Assembly (NCBI RefSeq): GCF_002078015.1
Contig: NZ_LWBP01000196.1
Coordinates: 1 to 64,000, forward strand
DNA length: 64,000 bases
From: Niastella populi
GTDB taxonomy: Bacteria > Bacteroidota > Bacteroidia > Chitinophagales > Chitinophagaceae
Reading direction: 5' to 3'
Made by a program: the position numbers and the translations under genes. Each line of letters opens with the position of its first letter. The first letter of the stretch is position 1. Shown piece after piece: positions 32,785-44,600 of the stretch. The notes under the pieces are model-generated. The model was not told where the DNA came from. It saw only the letters and a list, made by a program, of their open reading frames with translations, and did no database searches.

Positions 32785-35298
32785 TTATTTACTTTTTAAA
32801 TCGTTTACGGCTGCCGATAAAAAAATATAGGAGGCGCATATATCGATCACCACTTCATTTTCGCCCCATAAGAATGGCCAGTCTTCCTTGTTCTCGGGGA
32901 AATCGGGTTGCAGTAATAACAGCCCGGGCACAACGCCGCCGGCGATATAACTGAAATCGGCCCTGTTGATACCATACGTCACTTTTTTGGAGCGGGTTCC
33001 CACAGCGGAAACAAATGACAGGTTATGGTAGGGATGACAACCATAAATATAGTTCAGCCCCTTGTATATATATTCTGCACCAATAATATCCGGGAACAAC
33101 GTATGCGCATAATAATTGGTTATTGCCCAATTGATGATCGTTGCATTACCGCCCCACCCTCTTGCCGTCATCGGCACCCCGAACGGGTTCAGCTTATTGT
33201 AACCGTCGCTCATAGTTTTGAACTTCACTACGTATTCGCGCATTTTGTTCTGATAATCCTTATCCATAAATGGATAAGCCTGCAATGCCACGGCCATGCC
33301 AAACTGCAGCGACCTGTCGAGCGCCGGGAAGATCATGGATTTGAAACGACTGGCATATTGTTCGTCTTTTGTGGCAACGAACAGCTGCAGGGCTGCCGCC
33401 AACTCGGAGTTCCTTCTGAAGGCTGCCATGAACCCGGTATCGCTGCCGGTCGTTTGCCTGGCATTCTCACTCCATAATTTGCGGGCGTACTGTAAACATC
33501 GCTGCGATAAGGAATCATTGTAACCTTTCAATGCCCGGTGAGCTGCAGCCAGGGCGGCAGCGGTATGATAGTCGAGAAACGGGCTGCGGTTCGTAAAAGC
33601 CCACCTGTCGTCCTTTGTGCCGCTGGACCTTCCATCACTTTGCCAGGGCTTCAGGCTAGAATTATAGGGAAGATTGTCTGTTTCTGTAGATGCATCGCCG
33701 AGGTGATGGTATTGATGCAGGTACGGTACAATAATGCCGCGTACCGGGTGGCCGATATTTTTCACTTGCGCCACCAGGTTCAGGGTGCCATGTTCTATCT
33801 GCTGTAACAGATCGGGTTTTCCGTCGGGACGATGGATATCTACATACCGTGTTGCCTGATCGATAAAAGTTTCATCGCGGTTCAGTTGTAGTTTTTCCCA
33901 TGCAGCCACAAAACTTAAAATGGCGCTGCAATGCGATCCGGTTTGAATGTCGAAATCACCGGCATCGAACCAGCCGCCAACCGCCAGCCCGGGTATGCGT
34001 TCGTACGGTTTGTATTTTGTATCGGTAACCGGCCCCATTTTGTAACCATCGAAATGCTGATGGTTCACGGGCGCCTGCAGGGCATCATCGAGGAACGGAA
34101 CGCCATGCCAGATGCGGTAGGCTTCATTCACCTGCATGTGGTCCATTTGCACCGGGAACCACACATCCAGTGTCGGGTGCCAGCTATCTTTATAAATATC
34201 CTGCCCTATCGTAAAAACATTTGTTTTCTGATCGCCATATTGAATAAAATAAAGTCCGGGCTCTTTTACAGCGGTGAAATCGAACTTTACATAATTATAA
34301 CGCAGGTATTGACCCCATGGCTTTGTTTCCGCTTTTAGTTTTTCTACCGCAGTGCCGTCGGAAGTGACCTGAAATAGCGATGCTGACGGTAATGGCAGAT
34401 CGTTTTTATCCAGTTCAATAACGGCTGTTTTTTCCTGCAGCGGCCGGTAGCCAACCTGTGAAAATGCGATCATGGGCGCGCGCTTCCAATTGGGTATTGC
34501 ATTGGCCTCGAGGTACCAGCTGAGCACTTTCCCGGTCTTATTTGCCGGCAACAGACTGCGTACGATGAACCACCCGTTCTGCGCCAGGTTTCGTCCGTCA
34601 AACAGCATCAATGCCGCATCAGTTGAATGGATCTTCACCAACCGCTCCGGATCTTCCGGTGCCAGCACGATCGTATTACCGGCGGCCAGTGGTTGCGGAA
34701 CGATAAATTCGTTCCTTTCCCTGTCATCAAAAGTAGTATGCCCTGCAAACTGGGGTATTCTATGATCGGCAGATGCTATTTTGGTTGAACCGGCAGGGTA
34801 CAATGGGAAGCTGCCTGCTTTTCCATCGACCAGGTAGCTCTTTTCAAAATAGGCCGTAGGTAAGAACTCGAGATTGAAGCCGGCCTTGCCTTCCAGTTTT
34901 TCCGGCAACGGTTTATCGAGGAATACACTGATCTCCACGCCATTGTCTTTTGCCATTACAGTGATCCTTGAATTAAAACCAAACTCATCATACCTCAATG
35001 CGGTTTCTATGCTGTTTTTTTGCCTGTCAACTTTCCTGCCGGTCAATGCAGGCACCAGGTCCCACTGTTCAGGTGTATGCTGTAAACGTACTGCGCCGCC
35101 GGTAGCGGTTCTTACGCCGTGATGGATCAATTCGATACCAGCGGTCTTTTCATCGAAGAACATGCCGTTGTACTGGCTGTTGAAGACCAATATATTTACG
35201 CCGGGTGTTTCAAAATAGGCCGAATCGTTCAATTGCAGTTTTTGTGCATAAGCAACCGTTGAAACAAGCAGGCAAAAAGCAATGGATAAAGTTTTCAT
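32785..35298 (-). CDS. GH9 endo/exo-beta-glucanase
   Basis: An 837-residue secreted protein (signal MKTLSIAFCLLVSTVAYAQ). Residues 20-280 are a beta-rich N-terminal region. An Ig-like CelD_N domain follows (APMIAFSQVGYRPLQEKTAV), then the (alpha/alpha)6 GH9 barrel. The catalytic base lies in GGWFDAGDFD (about residues 441-450) and the acid Glu in WGENEVVIDI (about 812). The B. ovatus xyloglucan locus also encodes a GH9. Expected activity is hydrolysis of beta-1,4-glucan backbones of xyloglucan or mixed-linkage glucan. It lies 31 bases after the CE1 gene and 7 before GH43, so it is co-transcribed with both. Confidence 0.9.
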   Translation of the reverse strand: MKTLSIAFCLLVSTVAYAQKLQLNDSAYFETPGVNILVFNSQYNGMFFDEKTAGIELIHHGVRTATGGAVRLQHTPEQWDLVPALTGRKVDRQKNSIETALRYDEFGFNSRITVMAKDNGVEISVFLDKPLPEKLEGKAGFNLEFLPTAYFEKSYLVDGKAGSFPLYPAGSTKIASADHRIPQFAGHTTFDDRERNEFIVPQPLAAGNTIVLAPEDPERLVKIHSTDAALMLFDGRNLAQNGWFIVRSLLPANKTGKVLSWYLEANAIPNWKRAPMIAFSQVGYRPLQEKTAVIELDKNDLPLPSASLFQVTSDGTAVEKLKAETKPWGQYLRYNYVKFDFTAVKEPGLYFIQYGDQKTNVFTIGQDIYKDSWHPTLDVWFPVQMDHMQVNEAYRIWHGVPFLDDALQAPVNHQHFDGYKMGPVTDTKYKPYERIPGLAVGGWFDAGDFDIQTGSHCSAILSFVAAWEKLQLNRDETFIDQATRYVDIHRPDGKPDLLQQIEHGTLNLVAQVKNIGHPVRGIIVPYLHQYHHLGDASTETDNLPYNSSLKPWQSDGRSSGTKDDRWAFTNRSPFLDYHTAAALAAAHRALKGYNDSLSQRCLQYARKLWSENARQTTGSDTGFMAAFRRNSELAAALQLFVATKDEQYASRFKSMIFPALDRSLQFGMAVALQAYPFMDKDYQNKMREYVVKFKTMSDGYNKLNPFGVPMTARGWGGNATIINWAITNYYAHTLFPDIIGAEYIYKGLNYIYGCHPYHNLSFVSAVGTRSKKVTYGINRADFSYIAGGVVPGLLLLQPDFPENKEDWPFLWGENEVVIDICASYIFLSAAVNDLKSK

Positions 35299-35329
35299 AT
35301 CGTAATAGTTTATGCAGCTTCATCGAGGA

Positions 35330-37282
<1,953 letters not shown>

Positions 37283-38815
37283 TTATTTAAGCATCACTCC
37301 TGCTTTTATCTGCGTAAAGGAATGCGGCGGGAATGTATATGTAAACTGTTTTCCCTTTGCGTCAAACACTTTTTTAACGGGAACGTACTGATCCTGTTTA
37401 TCGTATTCATATACTTCGTTCAATGAAGCGCCGGCAATAAGGCTGGCTTCGGCTTTACCGGTAAAGCTGCCGGTTACAGGTACGATGCCGGCGGCAATTG
37501 CCTTCTCTTTGTGCCGGTTCACTACATTGATGTAAACTGTATTTGTTTCTTTCGACCAGGTGGTGGTAACATCGAGGTAAGGAATGTCGTTAAATTTCGG
37601 CGTATTGAACTTATCGCAGTAAACATCGGTATCTACCGATGTTCCGCGGCAATTATTTGAAAACGCCCTGAAAATATAGAACAGGGGTGTTTTAAACGTT
37701 CCCTTTTTGTTGTCATTTGCCAGTAACGAAGTGAGCAGGGTAAAATTCGCCATCTTAACCACATCGGCATGGCGCAGAAAAGAATTGAAACATTGCGCAA
37801 CAGGTAGAACAGATAGCGTATTTCTCGACATCAGCCCCCACTCGTCTACCGTAATATAAATTGGTTTTTTGATGCCGTTCTTTACACGTGCCGTTTCTAT
37901 CTGGGCTGCCGGTATTGTTATCTTTTCTTCAAAATCCATCGCACTTTGCCCGATATAATTATAATAATCATCTGATCTTTCCCAGTACCGGTGGATAGAT
38001 AAATAATCGATCTTGTCGCCCAGTCCCTCCAATACTTTCCGGTTCCAGTCGATCCATATGCCTGTAGGTTCATACCAGGAAGAACCGGCGGCCACCAGTT
38101 TGATAGTACTGTCAACCGACTTCATGGCTTTGGCCGCTTCCCGGCCAATTTTTACGTAATCTTCTGCCGTTTTGTAACCAAGCTCCCAGGGATAACCGTC
38201 TACTTCATTGCCGAGGTCCCAGATCTTAACATTGTATGGTTCCTTATGGCCGTTTTTGGCGCGCAGGTCTGAGTAATACGTTCCCTTTGGATAGTTACAG
38301 TATTCCAGCCAGTAAACGGCATCTTTTATATCGCCCAGACCGAGGTTCACACACACCACATTTTCACTGCCTATCGCTTTATTCAGGGCAAACCATTCAT
38401 CGGTACCCACATGATTGTTGTCTATACCGCCCCATGCCAGGTTGATGCGCGCCGGGCGCTGTGACCTGTCGCCGATACCGTCCTGCCAGTTATAGCCCAT
38501 TAAAAAATTCCCGCCCGGCCAGCGCATATTGGTGATCTTTAATTCTCTCATGGCTTCAATATAGTTCTTCTTAAAGCCATTCTCATCGGCCAGTGGCGAA
38601 GCAGGATCGTATAAGGTCCCATACAGCGTATTGAACTGTACCGAATCGGGCAAACCGAATCTTCTACCGTTAAACTGTATCGGTTCCATAAATACCCCGT
38701 AGATGCCGGGATCGATTTCGCCTATGTTCCTTTCAATATTTATTTTAATGGTGGCCTCCTGCGCAGGTAGCAGGGAAGGCAGCAGGATCAATAATGCGAA
38801 AAGTCGTTTTTTCAT
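37283..38815 (-). CDS. GH51 alpha-L-arabinofuranosidase
   Basis: A 510-residue exported enzyme (signal MKKRLFALLILLPSLLPAQ). The TIM barrel shows NMRWPGGNFLMGYNW, the acid/base Glu in WDLGNEVDGYPW (about residue 204) and the nucleophile Glu in YITVDEWGL (about 326). A C-terminal beta-sandwich follows and ends PPHSFTQIKAGVMLK. Length and motifs are normal for GH51. Expected job: cleavage of alpha-L-arabinofuranosyl side chains from arabinoxylan or arabinosylated xyloglucan oligosaccharides in the periplasm. It follows GH3 by 23 bases. Confidence 0.93.
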   Translation of the reverse strand: MKKRLFALLILLPSLLPAQEATIKINIERNIGEIDPGIYGVFMEPIQFNGRRFGLPDSVQFNTLYGTLYDPASPLADENGFKKNYIEAMRELKITNMRWPGGNFLMGYNWQDGIGDRSQRPARINLAWGGIDNNHVGTDEWFALNKAIGSENVVCVNLGLGDIKDAVYWLEYCNYPKGTYYSDLRAKNGHKEPYNVKIWDLGNEVDGYPWELGYKTAEDYVKIGREAAKAMKSVDSTIKLVAAGSSWYEPTGIWIDWNRKVLEGLGDKIDYLSIHRYWERSDDYYNYIGQSAMDFEEKITIPAAQIETARVKNGIKKPIYITVDEWGLMSRNTLSVLPVAQCFNSFLRHADVVKMANFTLLTSLLANDNKKGTFKTPLFYIFRAFSNNCRGTSVDTDVYCDKFNTPKFNDIPYLDVTTTWSKETNTVYINVVNRHKEKAIAAGIVPVTGSFTGKAEASLIAGASLNEVYEYDKQDQYVPVKKVFDAKGKQFTYTFPPHSFTQIKAGVMLK

Positions 38816-38838
38816 TTGAGACAGGTTTTGATTGTGTG

Positions 38839-41523
38839 TTACTTAATAACCACCTTCACCACTTTCAGGTCTTTTTCTGCAGAACTGTTTCCATATAACA
38901 ATTCGTATTCGCCTGCAGCTACTGTCATTTTCCTGGAATTGCTATCAAAGAATTCAAACGCGGAAGGCGGCAGGCTGACAACAGCCGTGGTGGTTTTGCC
39001 GGCAGCAAGGGTCACTCTTGTAAAACCCCGTAAAGTTTTCAGCGGACCATCGCTATCGCCCGTTTTTCGAACATACACCTGTACTATTTCCGTTCCGTTG
39101 CGTTTGCCGGTGTTCGTTATGGGTATGGATAGATCGAGGTTTTCGTTGTTGCGGATCTCCGTTTTGCCAGGTTGTGCAGTACCAATGGAGAAAGTGGTGT
39201 AACTTAATCCAAACCCAAACTGAAAAAGCGGATCGGCCATATAACGGTAGGTTCTGCCTTTCATGGAATAATCTTCAAAATCGGCCAGTTGCGTGGTATC
39301 GCTGTAAAAAGTAACGGGCAATTTACCCGAAGGGTTGTAGTCGCCGAACAATACATCGGCAATGGCCTGTCCGCCCGATTCGCCGCCGTACCAGGCCTGC
39401 AGAATGGCATCACAGGTTTCAGTTTCAGGCGCCATTCCGATGGCCGAGCCGGAGCAATTGACAAAGATCAGTTTTTTACCTGCCGCCTTCAGTGCTTTTA
39501 AACAATTGCGTTGTACTTCGGGCAATTGAATATCTGTACGATCGCCGCCTTTAAATCCCGGGTAGGAGACCGGCATTTCTTCTCCTTCCAGCAATGTGGA
39601 AAGGCCGCCGGCAAATATTACCACCTCAATGCCTTTGAGTTTATTGATGAGGCCGCTAAAATCAACATCCACTTCCCTGCCAAAATCAAATTCAATATTC
39701 GCCTGCCAGTTGTTCAATTGGGCAAAACGCACTTCTATTTTATATTTCTTACCACCCTCTACCTTGTAGGGGATCCTTGAAAGCAATGTGCGCCAGTTAT
39801 TCGTTCTGTTCACCAATGTTCCGTTTACATACAATTGCATGGAACCTGTGGCCCCGCATTTAAATACAATTTCCTCCGTTTGGGCCGCAGCGAATTCCGT
39901 TTCATACAATGCCGAAAAGTTTTCGAGTTGAACACCGGATGCAAATTCGTGCTGACCGGCGGTGGTTAATTTTAGCGGATTGGTTATCTGTTCCGTAATA
40001 ACGGGTTCGCCTTTCAGCTCACGATTGTTCCAGTAAGTGGCTTTGAAACCTTTTTTGCCGTCGATGGAACATTGTGAAAAATAGCTTTGCGTTACTTTAT
40101 TCTCCACCAGGTCGCAGCCCTTATCGTACAATACACTGCCGGCCGGCATTTTACTGCGCAGCCCATGGAGGATGTTGATCGTTCTTACCGGTTTGCCATT
40201 ATAATTTCCCCAAAGCATAGGATCATTGTCGGCATTGGGACCTATTACAGCTATTTTTTTTAAGTTTCTTTTTAAAGGAAGGGTATTATTCCTGTTTTGC
40301 AGCAAGGTCATCGATTCAAGCGCCATATCGAGGGCCAGTTTTCTATGCGCTTCGTTATTGACTACAGACATGGGGATGTTCGCCCAGGGAACCAATGCAT
40401 CCTCATCCAGATCGCCCAGGTCGATTCGCCCGATCAACACCCGCAGCAGGTGTTTGTCGATCTCCTGTTCGGTGATGAGGCCCCGTGAAACCGCTTCCGG
40501 CAGGCTTTTGTAGGCATAACCTTCCCAAACACATTCCACGTCGGTACCGGCCAAAGCACCTTTGGCGGAAGCATGTACCGCGTCGGATGACACTTTATGG
40601 CTGGTATAAAAATCGGTGATGGCGCCACAATCGGAAACAACCACATGTTTAAAGCCCCAGCTGTCGCGCAGGATGGTTTGCAGCAACCGGTTGTTGCCGC
40701 AACAGGGCTCGTCATCTAACCGCTGGTAAGCGCACATTACCTGGCGCACGCCGGCATCGATCACCAGCGATCTGAAGGCCGGCAAATAGGTTTCATACAG
40801 GTCGCGCGGCTTTACCTGGTACAGGTTTAACGTATGCCTGCTCCATTCAGGCCCCGAATGCACGGCAAAATGTTTTGCGCAGGCAAGTAACTTGCGGTAC
40901 CTTGAACCGGCAGGCCCCTGTAACCCTTTTACCACGGCTACCCCCATACGTGAAGTAAGGTATGGATCTTCGCCATAGGTTTCCTGGCCACGCCCCCAGC
41001 GGGGATCGCGGAAAATATTTACATTGGGGGTCCAAACCGACAAGCTGAGGAAGCGCCGGTTTTCCTTTCCATTCCGTAATGCTTCATGATATTTTGCCCG
41101 CACTTCATCTGAAGTGGCCTCAAACACCCTGTACACGAGCGAATCGTCGAAAGAGGCAGCCATGCCAACAGGTTCGGGAAATACGGTAACGTTATCATTA
41201 TTCGCCAGGCCATGCAGGGCCTCGCTCCACCAATTGAATTTTTTTATGCCCAACCGGGGTATGGCCGGCGACTGATCGAAGAGCAACGAGGCTTTTTCTT
41301 CCAGTGTGAGCCGTGTGATCAGGTCTTTTGCTCTTTCTTCCGAACCCAGGTTCGGGTTCTGGTAAGGCAGTTTCTGGGCAAAGGCGGGAGTTGAAAATAA
41401 AAAAGACAGGAAAATGGCGCGTAAAAGTACAAATCGGGGAATTCCGGAATTGAACGCCACTTGTTTTTCCCGGTACCCAATGGCCTGTTCTTTCCCTGCA
41501 ATAAAAAGGATGTCATTTCGCAT
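38839..41523 (-). CDS. GH3 beta-glucosidase/xylosidase with PA14 insertion
   Basis: The open frame extends to 41625, but I prefer ATG 41523 (about 894 residues): a -7-like box at 41589-41596 lies upstream of this start and inside the longer frame. A GTG at 41460 is a second option because the signal peptide core (LLRAIFLSFLFSTPAFAQ) comes late. GH3 motifs include KHFAVHSGPE and nucleophile Asp in VVSDCGAITDF (about 298). A PA14 domain is inserted in the second domain (KATYWNNRELKGEP to IEFDFG), and an FN3-like domain ends the chain. It is the first gene of the GH3-GH51-CE1-GH9-GH43 operon and divergent from the regulator gene. Confidence 0.9.
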   Translation of the reverse strand: MRNDILFIAGKEQAIGYREKQVAFNSGIPRFVLLRAIFLSFLFSTPAFAQKLPYQNPNLGSEERAKDLITRLTLEEKASLLFDQSPAIPRLGIKKFNWWSEALHGLANNDNVTVFPEPVGMAASFDDSLVYRVFEATSDEVRAKYHEALRNGKENRRFLSLSVWTPNVNIFRDPRWGRGQETYGEDPYLTSRMGVAVVKGLQGPAGSRYRKLLACAKHFAVHSGPEWSRHTLNLYQVKPRDLYETYLPAFRSLVIDAGVRQVMCAYQRLDDEPCCGNNRLLQTILRDSWGFKHVVVSDCGAITDFYTSHKVSSDAVHASAKGALAGTDVECVWEGYAYKSLPEAVSRGLITEQEIDKHLLRVLIGRIDLGDLDEDALVPWANIPMSVVNNEAHRKLALDMALESMTLLQNRNNTLPLKRNLKKIAVIGPNADNDPMLWGNYNGKPVRTINILHGLRSKMPAGSVLYDKGCDLVENKVTQSYFSQCSIDGKKGFKATYWNNRELKGEPVITEQITNPLKLTTAGQHEFASGVQLENFSALYETEFAAAQTEEIVFKCGATGSMQLYVNGTLVNRTNNWRTLLSRIPYKVEGGKKYKIEVRFAQLNNWQANIEFDFGREVDVDFSGLINKLKGIEVVIFAGGLSTLLEGEEMPVSYPGFKGGDRTDIQLPEVQRNCLKALKAAGKKLIFVNCSGSAIGMAPETETCDAILQAWYGGESGGQAIADVLFGDYNPSGKLPVTFYSDTTQLADFEDYSMKGRTYRYMADPLFQFGFGLSYTTFSIGTAQPGKTEIRNNENLDLSIPITNTGKRNGTEIVQVYVRKTGDSDGPLKTLRGFTRVTLAAGKTTTAVVSLPPSAFEFFDSNSRKMTVAAGEYELLYGNSSAEKDLKVVKVVIK

Positions 41524-41588
41524 AGCAGCATCGTATTGGCAAAAAATTTTTGTACGGAAATCAAAAAGGTCAGTCGTACATTTAATAA

Positions 41589-41596
41589 CAAAAATA
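41589..41596 (-). promoter_or_regulatory. Candidate -7 box of the GH3 operon
   Basis: On the minus strand TATTTTTG fits TAnnTTTG, about 66 bases upstream of ATG 41523. It lies in the intergenic region shared with the plus-strand regulator gene. No good -33 element at standard spacing was seen, so confidence is limited. Confidence 0.4.
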
Positions 41597-41699
41597 GCCG
41601 GGCGCCCAATCGCGGCATGGGCCATTTGTGCGAAAGACTAGCTATTTTGTTCGATGAGGACACCATAATTACCTAACTGCTTAAATAACGATTGCCAAT

Positions 41700-44600
41700 A
41701 TGCTGAAATATATTTATATATTTTGGGGTTCCTTATTAATAGCTTACCTCAATACCCGGGCGCAAACCGGGCCTGTCAACTTCACTTCCCTGTCTACCCG
41801 CGACGGTTTGTTGTCCAATTCGGTAAATACTATTATAAAAGACCGTTATGGGCTCATGTGGTTTGGCACAGACGACGGGCTTGAAAAATATGATGGAACC
41901 AATTTTACCGCCTACCGTTACCAGCCTGGCGATACCACCAGCCTGCGCACCAATGAGGTGTTGGCATTACATGAAGACAGGTCGGGTAATTTGTGGGTTG
42001 GGACCAGCGGCGGCGGGCTCAGCCTGTACGACCGTAAAAATGATAAATTTTTACATTACCCGGTAAAGACCGGAACGGCCACGCTTTCGGGCAGCGACGT
42101 CATCAGGGGAATATGCAGCGACTACCGCGGCAAAATATGGATCGCTCAATACGAAGGATTGTACATGCTTGACCCCGAAACCCAGTCGATCTCAAAACAC
42201 CTGCTGCGCGATGCAGCCGGCCGGCCGGTAAAAACAACCCTTTTAACTGTTTATGAGGACAGTAAACAACGTTTGTGGATCGCAACCGACAATGGGCTTT
42301 TCCTGTACAATATCAGGTTGAACAGTTTCAGGCTGTATGAAAATGATAAAACAGACGAATACAGCCTGCAGGTGAACAGGATACGAGCGGTTGCGGAAGA
42401 CAAATGGGGCAATATATGGGTAGGCACTTCAACCGGGTTGAGCAGGCTGAAACCCGATGGATCGGGGTTTATACATTATAGCTATTTAAACGGTAATGAG
42501 ATCAACAGCATAGCCGCCGACGACCAGGGGTTATTATGGATTGGCAGCTTTAACGGTTTATATGTTTATAATGTCCAGGCCGGAACATTCTCGGTTCATA
42601 CCCATGAAAATGGCAATCATCAAAGTTTAAGCAGCAAACTGGTGCGGTGTATCTTTATCGACAAACAGGGCATTTACTGGTTTGGCACTTTCCAGGGCGG
42701 CATTTGCAAGTATGACAAAAATCTTAATTTATTCAACCTCACGTTAAGCAGCAGTTTCCAGGAGAACCGGTCGAACATCGCCGTTATCACCTCCATGGCC
42801 GAAAACAAAAATGGCGCAGTGTTATTGGGAACGAACGGCAACGGATTATATGAATTCGACCGCAGGAAAGACAAAGTGATCCCTGTACATGTTCCGCTGA
42901 AAAATGTACCGGCCGGTACGCTCACTGTCCTCGCCCTGCAACGCACCCGAACCAATAAGGTATATATAGGCACGTATGGCCATGGCGTGATCATCGCCGA
43001 CCAGCACACCGGCGCCTGTAAACAACTGGTGAAAGGAAACGGCGTAAACGGCCTCACCGGGAACGACATTTTTTGTTTGTTCGAAGACAGTAAGGGAAAT
43101 ATCTGGATAGGCACCAATGGAGACGGCATTACTGTAGTGAATGATGACCGGGTAATGGCGCGGTATTCTCCCCAGCCTGCGGGGAGTGGCGTGGCGGCGT
43201 TGCCTATCAATGGCTATATACGGGCCATTGCAGAAGATGCCGGTGGCAATATATGGATAGGCACCCATGGCGGCGGTATAGCTGTGTACGAGCCGTCGAC
43301 AGGAAAGTGGACCATCTACACGCAGGAGAACAGCCAGTTGCCGGGCAATAAGATCCAATGTCTTCACCGCGACCGCAAAGGGAAAATGTGGATCGGTACT
43401 TTCAGTGGTTTGGCCACTTTTGAAGCCGGTAAGCACCTGTTCACCCCTTATACAGAAAAAGACGGTTTGCAAAACAGCATGGTTTACCAGATCGTAGAAG
43501 ATGCAACTGGCAGGTTATGGCTCTCTACCAATACCGGTATAACCCAATTCGACACAGATACAAAACGTTTCCGGAACTTCTCGCATCTGAATGGCCTTCA
43601 AAACTCAAATTATATTCGGGGCGCCGGTTTGAGGTTAGCCGACGGCGAACTGCTTTTCAGCGGCCTGGAAGGCTTCAATCATTTTTATCCCGACAGGCTT
43701 ACCGTTAACCGGAATGTGCCGCAGGTTATTTTAACCGACCTGAAGATCTCTAACAAACCGGTTGCTGCCGGAAGCGATGCGCCAATCAAAGAACATATAT
43801 CGGTTGCCGATGAAATACGGCTGAATTACAAACAAAACTTTGCGCTGAACTTTGTAGCGCTTAACTATACAATTCCGAGGCAGAACCACTACGCTTACAA
43901 ACTCGATGGTTTTGACAGGGACTGGAACTATGTTGGCACCGCCAGCCAGGCCTCCTATACCAACCTCGATCCCGGCGAATATACCTTCAGGGTAAAAGCC
44001 GGTAACAACGATGGCATCTGGAGCACAAAAGACACGATCATAAAAATATATGTGAAGCCTCCTTTCTGGCGTACCGCCTATGCTTATATATTTTATGTGC
44101 TCGCGATCGGCGGACTGCTTCTTTACAGCAGGCACAAAGGCATTTCAAGAATAAGAAAGAAGTTTGCCCTGGAACAGGAGCGGCGCGAAGTTAAACGCGT
44201 ACAGGAGCTTGACCGGATGAAGCTGAAATTCCTTACCAACCTCAGCCACGATTTCAGAACGCCCATTTCGTTGATCATGGGGCCGGTTGACCAACTGATC
44301 GAAGAAGAGGCTACTACCGGCAGACTCGAAAAACTGAATATGATCAGGCGTAATGCAAGAAGACTGCTGAACCTCGTAAACCAGCTGCTCGACTTCAGGA
44401 AGATGGAAGAGCATGAATTGAAATTACAGTTATCGAAAGGCGAGTTTATTTCCTTTTTAAAGGAAGTGACTGATTCTTTCCGGGATATGTCGGAAAGAAA
44501 ACATATCAGCTTCACTTTCAAAAGCTGTATCGACCGGCTGGATGTTTTTTTTGATCGCGACAAAATAGAGCGCATTCTTTTCAATTTATTATCAAATGCA

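Noticed and set aside
41524-41625. Extended N-terminus of GH3 up to 41625
   Set aside because: It would include the likely -7 box and place a signal peptide more than 60 residues from the start.
41597-41640. A third copy of the GH5/GH31 activator box upstream of GH3
   Set aside because: GGGCGCCCAATCG looks like part of the box, but the TGCAACAT repeats are missing and the distance to the -7 box differs.
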